Assembly: GCA_030141605.1 (NCBI GenBank) | Contig: JAQGDQ010000213.1 | Span: 124,001-188,000 of the forward strand | Length of the DNA stretch: 64,000 nt | From: Tubiluchus corallicola | Taxonomy: Eukaryota; Priapulida; Priapulimorpha; Priapulimorphida; Tubiluchidae | Direction of reading: 5' to 3' | Shown: positions 11,111-22,500 of the stretch, piece after piece | Layout: every line of letters begins with the position of its first letter | Position numbering within the stretch: position 1 is the stretch's first letter | Translations under genes and position numbers: made by a program | The notes under the pieces: generated by a model | The model's database searches: none | Seen by the model: only the letters and a program-made list of their open reading frames with translations | What the model was told of the DNA's origin: nothing

Positions 11111-13080
11111 GTGCTGCTCCTAAAATTGATTTTTCATTTACTCAGTGACTTTTTTTACTGTGCAAAGTGTTTCAGCACTTTTACCGCTCCCTTAGTTATT
11201 TTTTGTGCAATGTATGCGATAAAACCAGTTCAAGGCTTGTTCAAAAAGTTCAATGAATTATTGAATTTCGTCTTACTGTTTGATCTGAGCACGTTGATTC
11301 TTCGTGATCGTCTTGATTCGCAGATTGCTAGAAAGAAGTAAACTAGATACCACGGCCTCATGCCTGTCTTTTGTCCAGTATACTGCTCTTTCACTCCACT
11401 GGAAGTCTGAAAACTATTGCTTGAACACTTTTCGTTTCTTGGCTGCTTGAAAAACATTTTTTTGTGATATATAAGAGACTTGAAGCTCATCAACTTTGTC
11501 GGACAATATTTATAACAGAAATTGAAAAATGGCACTCATGCCACAATTAATGCATTCTGGTTGACAAATTTTGAATATAGAGGCAATGGAAAAGTATAAA
11601 GAATCTCAGGCAAAAAAGTGAAGGTACAAAGTTTCTAATATATATATTTCCATCTATATATATTTCTCACCATCTGATGAAACGCTCGTGTTAGTCAGTC
11701 CAATCTATCAGTGGGTGGAGTACATGTAGGCGAGCGATCCCCATATGGAGGTTGATCACACTGATCAGCTAGCCTAAGGACCAGTGAGTTTTGAAAATCA
11801 TGACCCAAAATTACCATCAAAGAGTAATCCAAAAAGCCACAAGAGGTCATCTGATAAATGGAGATCAAATGACCAAACAAAGTTAGTATAAGAACTTATT
11901 TAACAGGTACCGATTGCAGGCCAAAAAAGTCGTTGACTAAATCTAAGATGAGGAACATTTCTACTTACTTTAGCGCAGTAGCGAACATTGAAATTTTTGT
12001 TTAAAGTTTCTAGAATACTTAATTTTAACTTTAGCGTCTACGCTTTTGTTGACTAATTGTCTGATTAATTATCCACTCAACCGAAAGCTGTCAGTAATTA
12101 GATCAGTAATTGGAGACAAATTAGAGATATGTAAGAATTGAGGTTGTTTGACTTTTAAAATTTAATCTTAAGTTTTGATATTTGGAAGAGGGACAAGCAA
12201 ACCGAGAACCTTTTTAGTTAGGGTATTTCACATTCATTTTTGTTTGACTATACAAAGTGCTTTTTTAACTAATTCAATAAGCCAAGTTAACTGTGTTCTG
12301 AACAGAGAATCAACAGAAGAAAACCAGGAAGTGGTACGTTGCTAATTAATAGAAGTTGTCGTCTTACCTCTTAATAAAAAAATTAAGAAACCAGGAATGT
12401 CTTCGTCTTATTCATAGAGCTCTACGTTCGCATTTAAACTGAATTACGTATCATAAATTTCTTGTTTATATACTTCGGTCTAGATCATTGTGTATTACTA
12501 TTATTATTATTATCATCATTATGCTGGTTACCTGTTCATAATGCAATTAATTATCTACTAAAGGCCTAATATTACTACCGTTATTGTTTATGAAGTAATA
12601 AATATGAACCCTCTTTGAAGACAAATAAAGAGAGATTACGAGATGATGGTTGTAATAAACGTTATTATCTATTATTCAGCAGGTGTCAAAAGCAAATTTA
12701 TAATGTCTAGTCAATCCGACGTACTTAAACGTATATGTGAAGAACCAGCTGCTAGTTAATTACTTTCCTCATTTTCATTTCATCTCATACTTTGCAAGTT
12801 TAAATAGCCTGTTTAGTGCTATTTTAACCTGTCCTGTAACACGATAACAACCGGCGTTTCCCTGTGCACTTGTATACTACGCAAATTTTTTGCCTCGTTT
12901 GCATATTGTTTTGCCAGCTCCTGTTTCTTTGCCTCCTTTCGTTCATTTCCTTTCCTTTCCTTTCTTTTCTCCCATTTCTTTCCGCCTTTCTGTCTTTTGT
13001 TTCATGATGGTGAAAACATGCGAGAAGTGCTATATAGCCCAGCCAGAATGATCAAAGAAATTTTCAAACAGTAAAAGCAT
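11111..13080. other. Intergenic stretch between the vWA gene and the peroxidase array
   Basis: This separates the divergent vWA gene from the peroxidase relic. A 76-codon plus-strand frame (11111-11341) and a 101-codon minus-strand frame (11230-11535) overlap and neither shows a known domain. A pyrimidine-rich tract lies at about 12940-13010. No RNA gene was recognised. Confidence 0.4.
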
Positions 13081-13430
13081 CCGATTTTATAGAAAACTGA
13101 GCCATGTCAGTAATGTGATTCTTTCAAATACTCGCAAGATATCTGTCATCTATCACGGTAAATGCGAGATGATGACTCAGTTGCCAAAAGGAGTAATGAG
13201 AAAATTTTGCAACTGGTGAGTTGTATGCGTGCGAGTTGTGTGAATGATGGGGGGGGGGGTGTACTGACGAAGTAAAGCCAGTGTGAATCTGACGTGGGTA
13301 CTGGCTAGACAGATATGTTTATATTATCTACCAAGTAGCACCTCATGTATTTTCCAGCTCGTATAATGGAAATTGGTAAGTTCACGTTGGCCGGTGTCAT
13401 ATGTGAGAATAAAAACATCATGGAATTATA
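13081..13430 (+). pseudogene. Degenerate heme peroxidase relic (exon 6-like and exon 16-like pieces)
   Basis: 13091-13190 resembles the start of exon 6 of both intact genes (AGAAAACTGAG..., then the CTCGCAAGATATCTGT block and GATGACTCA). 13358-13427 resembles the start of exon 16 (CACGTTGGCCGGTGTCATAT), still preceded by an acceptor-like TTTTCCAG. The frame is broken and exons 7-15 are missing, replaced by about 170 bp of unrelated sequence with a G10 run. It is the remains of a third tandem peroxidase upstream of gene A. Confidence 0.75.
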
Positions 13431-13915
13431 GTTCTAAGTTTTTCTTCTTCTGAGATGCCAAAATGCTAGTTGCGCTAACAATTTGGGAAATGCATATAAG
13501 ATCTTCCTCTGAGATTCCGTCAACAAATATTGACAAGTTGTTGGATATAGAATTTAGAATAATGATTACTTCCACTATTGACAATCACAAAAGTAACTAA
13601 ATTATTCGGCTCTCGTCCTTTAAAGTTTAATTAATGTAGAATTCATTTTGCTTTTTATGTAAAAAACTGGCTGAGAAATAACTTTCACTAATATACAGCC
13701 ACATTAATTAATCGTTTGTTATAGTTCATACATATCAAACTAAATTACATAATATGCAACAGCAATTCAGACTTAAAACGGCTAAGTACTGGCTCTCTTC
13801 GTGATTACTTAACACTAGTTACAAAGTTGGATTCATTATCATGTTCTACAGACGCAACGTAGACACAGATTTCTGAGTTGACATATCAATTAGCTGTCTG
13901 ATTTAATTATTTCTG

Positions 13916-14152
13916 ATTCATTTTATTTATTATTCCGCGGCGGCAGCTGTACCTTGGCTGAAATATGTGTAAAATTTAAAATGTGTGGACATTTATTCAT
14001 TTTATTTATTATTTCGCGGCGGCAGCTCTACCTTGGCTTATATATATATGTGTAAAATATAAAATGTGTGGACATTTATTCATTTTATTTATTATTCCGC
14101 GGCGGCAGCTGTACCTTGGCAGAAATCTGTGTAAAACATAAAATGTGTGGAC
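13916..14152 (+). repeat. Three tandem copies of a 79-83-bp unit
   Basis: Units start at about 13916, 13995 and 14078. Each reads ATTCATTTTATTTATTATT, then a GC-rich CGCGGCGGCAGCT core, then ACCTTGGC and a segment ending AAAATGTGTGGAC. The middle unit is longer through extra TA dinucleotides. The GC-rich core is conspicuous in this AT-rich region. Confidence 0.9.
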
Positions 14153-14858
14153 TTGTTTCTTACACTGTGTGTGTTTCACTGTGGAGCTGTTATTTCTATG
14201 GGAAATCAACCAATCATAACTGTGGCATTTTCTAAATTGTAGAAGGGTATGTTCTTAGCTGTTCGTTTGTTTGAATTTCATCTCTCTTTCCTTCTTTTGT
14301 TTTGCAACGTTAGATGCTCGTAAAATTTGTCATACTTACAGTCCTTTACATGATTTATTAACTTTGAGTAGCCGCAGCTTCCACTACTGTACTTGTCAGT
14401 TTGAAAACAATTTCTTGCTAAAAAGTTTTTAAATTATTGTTATATCATAGTAATCTATAATTTTAATTCAATAATCAAACCGTGTGGAGTCATCAACTAG
14501 AGGAATCCCTAGGGACACTAGGGATTTCAACCGGAAGGGATTGGGGCCACAGATTAGTAGATTCAAACAATAGTTAGAATATTGATCTTTCTATAAACTA
14601 CAATTCTACAAATTGTACATTATGTACAGGACATCATACTATTCAGTGCTACAGATTAAACTAAAAACTACACGAGCTCCTATTTTACATCTAAAATCCA
14701 TCAAAATTTTTTTGAATTCTTACGAAATTTGTAAGAATCTGTTACAAAACCAATCCAAGTAAATGTAGAACGCTATAACGATAAGTTTGGAAAGGAAGAT
14801 GTCGTCCTAAGGTGCGGCGAGGCATTGGGGGACAAAAAGGTTGAGGAATGCTGCTTTA

Positions 14859-14940
14859 GGACAAACAGTTAGGAAATAATTTGTAAGTATTTATACTGGC
14901 AGGACCTAACTGTGTATAATTTTTGTGCTCTTTCTTGCAG
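14859..14940 (+). promoter_or_regulatory. Upstream promoter-like module 1a of peroxidase gene A
   Basis: GGACAAACAG near 14859 and TTATACTGGCAGGACCTAAC near 14891 match blocks at the same spacing upstream of the other two first exons (16466- and 36394-). A CAG at 14938-14940 after a pyrimidine run looks like a splice acceptor 16 nt before the ATG. Conservation between paralogous copies is the only evidence. Confidence 0.4.
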
Positions 14941-14956
14941 TGGCAAGTAAATCAAG

Positions 14957-14970
14957 ATGAACATTGAGAG
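14957..14970 (+). CDS. Alternative or orphan first coding exon of peroxidase gene A
   Basis: Fourteen coding bases (MNIE plus two bases) followed by a GTACGT donor. The sequence ATCAAGATGAA and the intron start after it match the first exon of gene B and that of gene A at 16576. Phase fits exon 2 at 17267, giving the same signal peptide with a different first few residues. It may be a second promoter's exon or the leftover head of a lost copy. Confidence 0.5.
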
Positions 14971-15297
14971 GTACGTTTTTCACCTAAATTAATGGGCAAA
15001 CACCTTATGATGACCTTGTTTGCAGTCGGTTGAGAAATGTTATGAGTTCCGCATATCACGGGTATTGAGTTTTTTAAATGTTTACATTTCATAAGCAAAA
15101 TGCGGTGATGCAACACACTAAAAACTTTTCTTGTCACGCTTTACTTAGAATGCATGACAACATGGAGTTTTAATATTCCAAGACCTTGCGCCCATAATAT
15201 CAGATTTATGTTTTGTTTAGTTAATTGCTTATTGATCATTATGGTTTCCCATAATTGCTGTTACGGTTTATGGTAGGGTCAATTTGCTGAGAGTCAA

Positions 15298-15655
15298 GTT
15301 ATAGTAGGGTCAACTCCAAAAAACTTGCAAGAAATTTTTTCTTGTAATATTTAGTGCATCAAATAACATAACCAAATTAGGCCGAAATTTGTTCACTGCA
15401 AAGGGCCTAATTATGACGTCCAAATGAGCAATGTTTTTCACCATTTTTGTAGACTAAATACCCATTCATTTTCGTCAATTGACGGCCATCTTTTTTGACG
15501 TCATAATTAGGCCCTTTGCAGTGACAAAATATCGGCCTTATTTGGATAAGTTATTTTCTGGACCAAATACTACAATTGAACACCAAATATCGTTTTCTTG
15601 TATTTTTTTGAGAATAGGGCTATTTTTCCATTATATTGACCCTACTGTTATGAAG
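15298..15655. mobile_element. Foldback/MITE-like palindrome upstream of gene A
   Basis: About 120-bp arms with a ~75-bp loop. The outer ends carry TAGTAGGGTCAA and its complement. The inner 41 bp (about 15381-15421 and 15496-15536) are nearly perfect complements. The right arm contains TGACGTCA, the palindromic CRE/ATF site; the left arm has TGACGTCC. It lies between the two candidate first exons of gene A. No transposase is present. Confidence 0.75.
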
Positions 15656-16465
15656 CAACAAATAAGAACCCCATAAGAACTACCAGTTAAAGGTAGCATA
15701 ATTAGAAAGTGGTAGTTCCATTAAAGATTGTTATCTACAATGCTAATAACACATTTAAAGTTAGCCAAGCCAAGACTACACATTAAGGTATAAATGCACA
15801 AATCTATCATACTTTCTCCATTTTCATATGTTTTTCCTTGCTGCTTTTTTCTTACTCCTTTCTCTTTTTCCCTTTCTCCATTCGTCTTTTCTTCACCATT
15901 GCTTCCTCTCTTTCTTCCTTATTTGATATTTTGACTATTGAGTTTTTTCTTTCGTTATATGACGGGAGAGACGCGAACCTATAAAGTGAAATTTACTGAT
16001 TAAATATTTTTGCTTGATGAGAAACATGTGTTAACAGCGTTTTAAACTTTATTTGTACCTAGTCTAACGTCGTCTAAAGGGAGTGAACCTCAGTAATTTG
16101 AGTACTAATGTGAGTGCTTTCAAAAGGTCTTTAAATCTTATAGCTTCTAACACAAACGTTTGATATTTGGAAAGTTACTGAGCTGCCATTTGACAATTCA
16201 GTGATATATTCCTAGGCACCACGGGGCGTGTTTGAAACATGCTTATGGAGCTATTCACGGCATTTTGCAAGTCAATTTCAGTAAATAACTAATTATAAAT
16301 CGTGTCCTCACACTTACTGCAATCGTGTGCCAAAACGACAAAAATATCGAATTTGTTTCCCGCAACATGACAGACTTTGCATCAACCTTTTCTTCCTTCC
16401 TATATAGTTTAACATGCTGGATCAAACCGGAACAATGAAGTTTATCTTTGCCATAAGCACTTTTT

Positions 16466-16575
16466 GGACAAATAGCAAAATGTCAACACTATGTAAACAC
16501 TTTCAAGGGAGTGGGGGGTATTAAAGGCAAGAACCGCTTTCACGTTCTTAGTACCATAGCGGCGGATATTTCAAG
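16466..16575 (+). promoter_or_regulatory. Upstream promoter-like module 1b of peroxidase gene A
   Basis: GGACAAATAGCAAAATGTCAA at 16465 closely matches gene B at 36394 (the shared part is AGCAAAATGT). TATTAAAGG at 16519 occupies the TATA-like position. An AG at 16558-16559 lies 16 nt before the ATG, as in the other copies. Function is inferred from conservation only. Confidence 0.4.
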
Positions 16576-19500
16576 ATGAAAAGTACAAGGTACGTCTTTC
16601 ACCAAAATTAAAGTTGGCGTCTAGCATTTGTAACGAAATTCAAAATCAATTATCATGTTGAAATAATATTATTTTGCATCATACATTTTTATAACTTTTA
16701 TTATTGGCACTCAGAGCATTATTTTTGGTTCTCAAACATTAAATGTCATCCTTGTCACTCGTTTACGTCAAGAAGGCTCTTGAATGGTAATGTGAAGGCC
16801 TCATTTGCTTCTATGATACATTTGCAACGGTATGATAGATTTGCAACAGTAAGAATGTGATTGTGTATTAGTACAAAAACTATTTATGGGCCAAAATGAG
16901 TTAAACGACGAATAAATATTAAGCTCTTAATACTTATGGAATATTGTCGGACTTAGCATTCTGGCCGAAAAAAGTCATGGTACAAACACTATTCCATTTA
17001 GACGTTACCAAGTTTTAACTTCTAAATCATATTAACGCCATGATATCCGATTATTAAAAAAGTCTTTATACATGTAATAGGATAGTATGGCCCTAATACG
17101 CATTTGTACTTAGCGACACGTAAATTTACTATATAGCAGCTTTGACTTGCCACGTGAGTACACAATAATAATATGTAATCAGATTGTGAAACATCCAGTT
17201 TTAAACGTTCTCTCTTGCCGTTTTCCAATTACGTCAAAATTTATTTTTATATTTGGTCTTCAGCAGAGCCATTTTTCTTGTTGCTTTGGGATTTTTCGTT
17301 CTTGGTACTACGTGCGCCAAGCGTAAAAGAGAGGAAATCAAAAATGCGGAACAACAGGCCGTAATTAACCTCACTCATCGCAGAAGCCAGAGCCACTTTG
17401 CTGAAAACAGGCGAGCAGGTTAGCATAAACATAGTTGCCGATGCTAGTATGAAAATTTTCTGTTCTATGTATTAAGTTGCATATTGAGCGCAATGTTAAA
17501 TGTTGACTGAGGTAGATGCAATTAATTTTTATTTCGAAATATTTACTGAATTAAACGTAGCAATTTATGTCCGTGTAATTGTTGTTGACTAGTTATTTTT
17601 ATGTACCACTAATTGTTTAATGCTTCGAAAATATTAGATGATTTTTGCCGATTAAGCATTTCTGGGTGTAAAAATTACTATTTTTATGACCCAGGCCAAA
17701 CTGCGTCGTTACTTAATGATTTATATAATGTAGAAATAGATGAGTGGAGACTTCTGAAAAACAAGGAGTTTATAAATCTGCGCACATGAGTTGGCAAGCC
17801 GAGATCACTCCTGTCCCCCTCCCCCAGACTTTCCCTCCCTTTTCGTCTGCCATTTTCTTCTTTGTATCTCTCTTGCTTTCATGTTTTCCTTCTCTTTTTT
17901 TCTCGCTCAATTTTTTGTTCTCTTAAAATTGACAAACTATTGACCCGAACAGTTTTAAGAGCAGTAGTCACGCATCTATTGGTTAGAAATGAGCTTTTGA
18001 GCTTTTTTGTGCTGTTAGCTTTTTCAATTTTTATCCGAACAGAATACGTACCATTTCTTCTAGGTGAAACGATGGAATGTCCAATGGCCAGAAAGTCAAA
18101 AAAATTTCACAAAGCTAGTCAGAAATCCAAGGAAAGGGCAGTGCTTGCTGAAATTGCCTTGGAGACCACAAGAGTGCTTGACGCAGAGTAAGTTGGCAGT
18201 CTAAATAGGACTTTGTATGATAGGGCATCACAGGCGTTAGAAGCGTGTTCTAAATAAAATTTACTATAAAAAATTATTCATCACCCGCTTTTACTGCGGG
18301 TAAATGTTGGAGACATGTTGCGAATTACAACAGCAGTACTTGCCTCACTCGGGAAAACGTAGTTATTCATGAGACATAATACGTACTTGTAACTAGAGAC
18401 AGAGTTACATTTCCTAAATATATTTTGCTCGTATTAGATGCTCTGCATTAGCTAAAATTTTGCATACAGAGCAGCAAAGCGTGATCAGCAGCTGACTTGC
18501 AAAATAATTGAAAATTCTGAATTTTAGTGGAGCAGGAGACGTTGCTGGAATAAATCTCGCCGTCACTGTTGAATGCAACCCAAGCATAGATTGTACTGAT
18601 GCTGCAAATAGCCGATACAGGTAAAACAGCCAGACAATTAAATAAAAAGGCACACAGTAGAAAAGCAGATCAATAGCAATACTCAAAATTATTTTGACTT
18701 TGGTTTTAGCCTTCTAGGAAAGAAAAATGTATTAAAGCATCAAAAATGCTAAACTGTATTGCTAACTCAGTAATAAAGCACAGAAAATAAAGAACTCTAT
18801 TTTGACAACAATGGCACAGACGCCGCTGCGTTGTTAGTCTTCTGCTTGATATTAATATACAAAGTAGCCCAGTCGTGCGAGTCGGTAAATATGTTGTAAA
18901 ATACGTCTATTACATAAATCTTCTTTAATTAAATACTTAAAACCCCAAAAATAAATGCTACATGAGAAAATACATGCATCGGCGTTTTACATTTCATATC
19001 ACATATCTTACAGTTTAATTAGATACAGACGTATAGTAGCAAAAATAACAAGTTAAATAAACCTATTGCTATTAGTGAGAATATTTTTTCAGTTGTATTC
19101 GTGACCTACACTTTTCTATGCTTAATGTAGAACCTACGATGGATCTTGTAACAATATCGACAATCCGACTTGGGGACAAGCGGTAACGACTTATCGCAGA
19201 CAATTTGCGGCTGATTACTGTGATGGAAGTAAGTTTATAAGATTAGAAACGTATAATTTGTAGCTTCTGCAGTTGTACTTTTTGTGGGATTTCACTATAA
19301 TAGCTAGGACACCAAATACTAATAATTAATTCTTTGCAATCTTCTGGCTCTAGGCAGGATTTTAAACTCATCACGGATAATTGGAAATCTCAAAGAAGCT
19401 TATCTGCTTCTTTACAGCAACAATAGGGTAAATTTATTGATAGAATAGAGGTAAATGAGTTTTTGTAAGGAATGTTCGTGAGCATGCGCGCCAGTGTCGC

Positions 19501-22500
19501 GCACATTGTTTCTAACCGACCAATTCAACGAATCGGTCGTCTTGTGGAAAATCACACATTTGCTTGCTGTCGCTGGATGTCAGCTGTTGGATTTTCGCCT
19601 ATCTGCAGCAGTAAGTATAAATGTAGCTAGGTTATCGATTAATTAAAATGAATTTGCTCGCATAAGTAACAGCATAAATTTCATCATCTGCCGGAGGCAT
19701 TTGGGTGTGACCCACCTTTTTGCCTTGCTATATTGAATGTGTTGTCATTTTAATAATTGACATCATTTTATCAACTAATTAGCCAGGTTCAGCCAATTTT
19801 ACCTTTAGGTCGGTTTTATGAACATTAGCTTACAAAATACATGTATGAACAAAATTATCTGCAAACACATTCTTAATGATACAATACATATAAATTGTAA
19901 ATTTAGTCTTACAATACCTGACATGAATCTTGTGGAAAGTTCAGCTTACACTTTAGTGGGTCACTGTCCTCTTCCTTCTCCATCGATCCCTGGACTTCCT
20001 TACTCACATTACTGCATATGTCCTCATCTGTCTCATATGTGCACACTACTGAACAGTGACACTTTTGTGACCTGCCTGAGCATTTGGCTGACAGTTGGTC
20101 TCTTGCTTGCTCATTCGGTAAGGTGTGTGATTGCCAGAGGAGGGTCTTTTGTTGGGTTTGCCAAAAATCTATTTGCTTCTAATTTATATCTGTATTCTAT
20201 AGCTTGTGATGGCTGTAGTTCAAAAATATTCTCTTGAAATTACATCATGACTTGGCAATGAGCCCTTGCGATGCGATTGTCTCATTTAAACTCCTTGTTT
20301 AGGCTGCAAGCTCGGAGCTTGTAACTAGTACCAGGCTCATAATACAGATGAGATACAAATGCTTCAATATCTTCTTCTATGTCAGATACTATCACTCTGA
20401 GGGTTACAATTTCCGAGGGAACGCAGAGAGCAAATAGAGATACAACCTTAACAGAATACTTATTTGGTGACTGCCAATATCAAATTTGTCTTTTGATCTG
20501 CTCCAGTGAATGAATAAAAGCCTGACCCATTGCAGCAACAAGCATGCACTACTGGGGCCAGTGGGATTTCACATTTTTATTTCCTATTGGAGTATTACTG
20601 TGACGAAACATGTAATTTTGCCAAGCTGATGATGATCTTAAATTTTTTGACTCTCATCTACAGTTTTTTAAATTGTAGTTCGATGATCTCAACACTACGA
20701 CTTATTATTCCCAAGAACTAATAATTCCATAATTTTATATAGCTGAGATAATATAACTTCATTCCTGCTTATTGCAATGATTAGTTTGTAACAAAGCCGT
20801 ATTGGATTTTCATAAAAATCTGAATTTTTACATTGAATTCACATTAAACAGTGTGTTTACGAAAATTAATTGATAATACATGTGTTAATTCAAATTTGAT
20901 ATATTTCAACTATTTTTCATCTTGGCTGCAATTTTTTTATTTCATATTTGCAAGTTCGCCTTTCTCAATGAGTAATGCCTTAAATTGATAAGATTATTTT
21001 TTGAATTATTCTTTTAATATTTAGCACTTATCCTAATCATCATTGATGTGAATTTTAGGCAAAGATGATCATTGACGTTTGACCCCCATTTAAAGTTATT
21101 AAACATTTAAAGAAAAATTGGTGAAAACTGTGTAAGCTGGTTGTGTTATTTAGGTGTTCTTTTGGACAATAACTATCTTGCATAAATATATAAACTATTG
21201 GCTGGTCCTGCCTTGCTGTTTGCTACCGTCTACTGGCTACTGTTAAAAGCTCATAATACTAATACAGATTTGAAATCATTGAAGCATGGGCTTTGAGTAG
21301 TGATTCACCTTTAGCCAGAGCGTTCTCTGGTTGTGTTGTGCTTGGATGATGGTATTCTTACTAGGACGCTACCATTTGAGGTAGTGCAGTCACTTAAGTT
21401 TATCACTGTATGGACGGAATGTATTTGGTGAGGTACCTTAGCGTTTCTTTATAAGAACTCAGGTTTGCACACCTTCTTACTTTGCCTAAAAGACCAATTA
21501 TTCTCTGGAGACTTTGGAACTAATGGCTAGACTCCAGATATTTATATATACGTTACTCACGCCATGTGTTATTTAATGCAGAGATCATGCCGGACCGTGT
21601 TAAAGCGGCTTATCTTGTTGTCGCTAACCAGATTGATAATTGCTAATTGATGTGTTGTTAGCTGTATTTAAATAAGTATGCAACCTTTATTTCACTGTTC
21701 TTATTTTGCCATTTACTCTACTGTCACAGAGAGGCCTGATAAGATATAAAAATGCTTGTAGCGTGTTCTGAAAGCCAGAACCACACTGGTGAGTTCCCAT
21801 CATTATTAATCATTTATTAGTGCTAAAATTCCATGATTGATCGGTGGTCTCCATCAGCCTTAACGCTCGCGTCATGAAAATTTAGGATTAACAAACCTAC
21901 AGTCACTATGTGGGTTCACATGTTATTTATACATATCAAGTAAAGTTTTGCTCAAAACCATCTTACAAACTGTTTGAATTTTACTAGTATTCTAAAAATT
22001 GTTTTATAATGGGGACAAAAAGTTCGCCACCATTTTATGTTGAGAAAAATACATTCTTCCTCAACCCTCCTGCTAAATACATTTTCTTTCTATTTTCAAA
22101 TAGTAAGTGAACCACGATGCAGAAAACTGAGCGATGGCAGTAGTGAAGCTCTTCCAAATACTCGCAGTATATCTGTTGATTATCACAACGTCACTGCTAC
22201 ATTTACCGACGATGACTCATTATTCTTGATGCAATGGGGGCAGTATTTGGACCACGATATCACCCATACACCAACTTACGACGATTTAGATGGTATGTTG
22301 CATTTTAGCATTTTGTTAAGTTAATTAGTGTTCACGGTATTACTGTATGCCTTGTAACAACTCATCCAGCAACAACACATATTTGACTTCCACCAGTCCA
22401 GGAGACTAAGGGGGACGTAAATATTTCATATAATTTATGTTGCGACAACTACAATAATCACAACCTATCCAACTTCAGGAAAGTTCTTTGAAAGGAGTAA

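Noticed and set aside
11695-11880. Minus-strand frame containing VILGHDF, as in the Ty3 protease region
   Set aside because: Only a seven-residue match, with no neighbouring retroelement sequence.
13021-13080. Possible exon 10 remnant just before the peroxidase relic
   Set aside because: A GAATG...GAAATTTTC resemblance is too short to distinguish from chance.
19818-20237. 139-codon frame in gene A intron 5
   Set aside because: No motif and no splice context; the intron is long enough for it to arise by chance.
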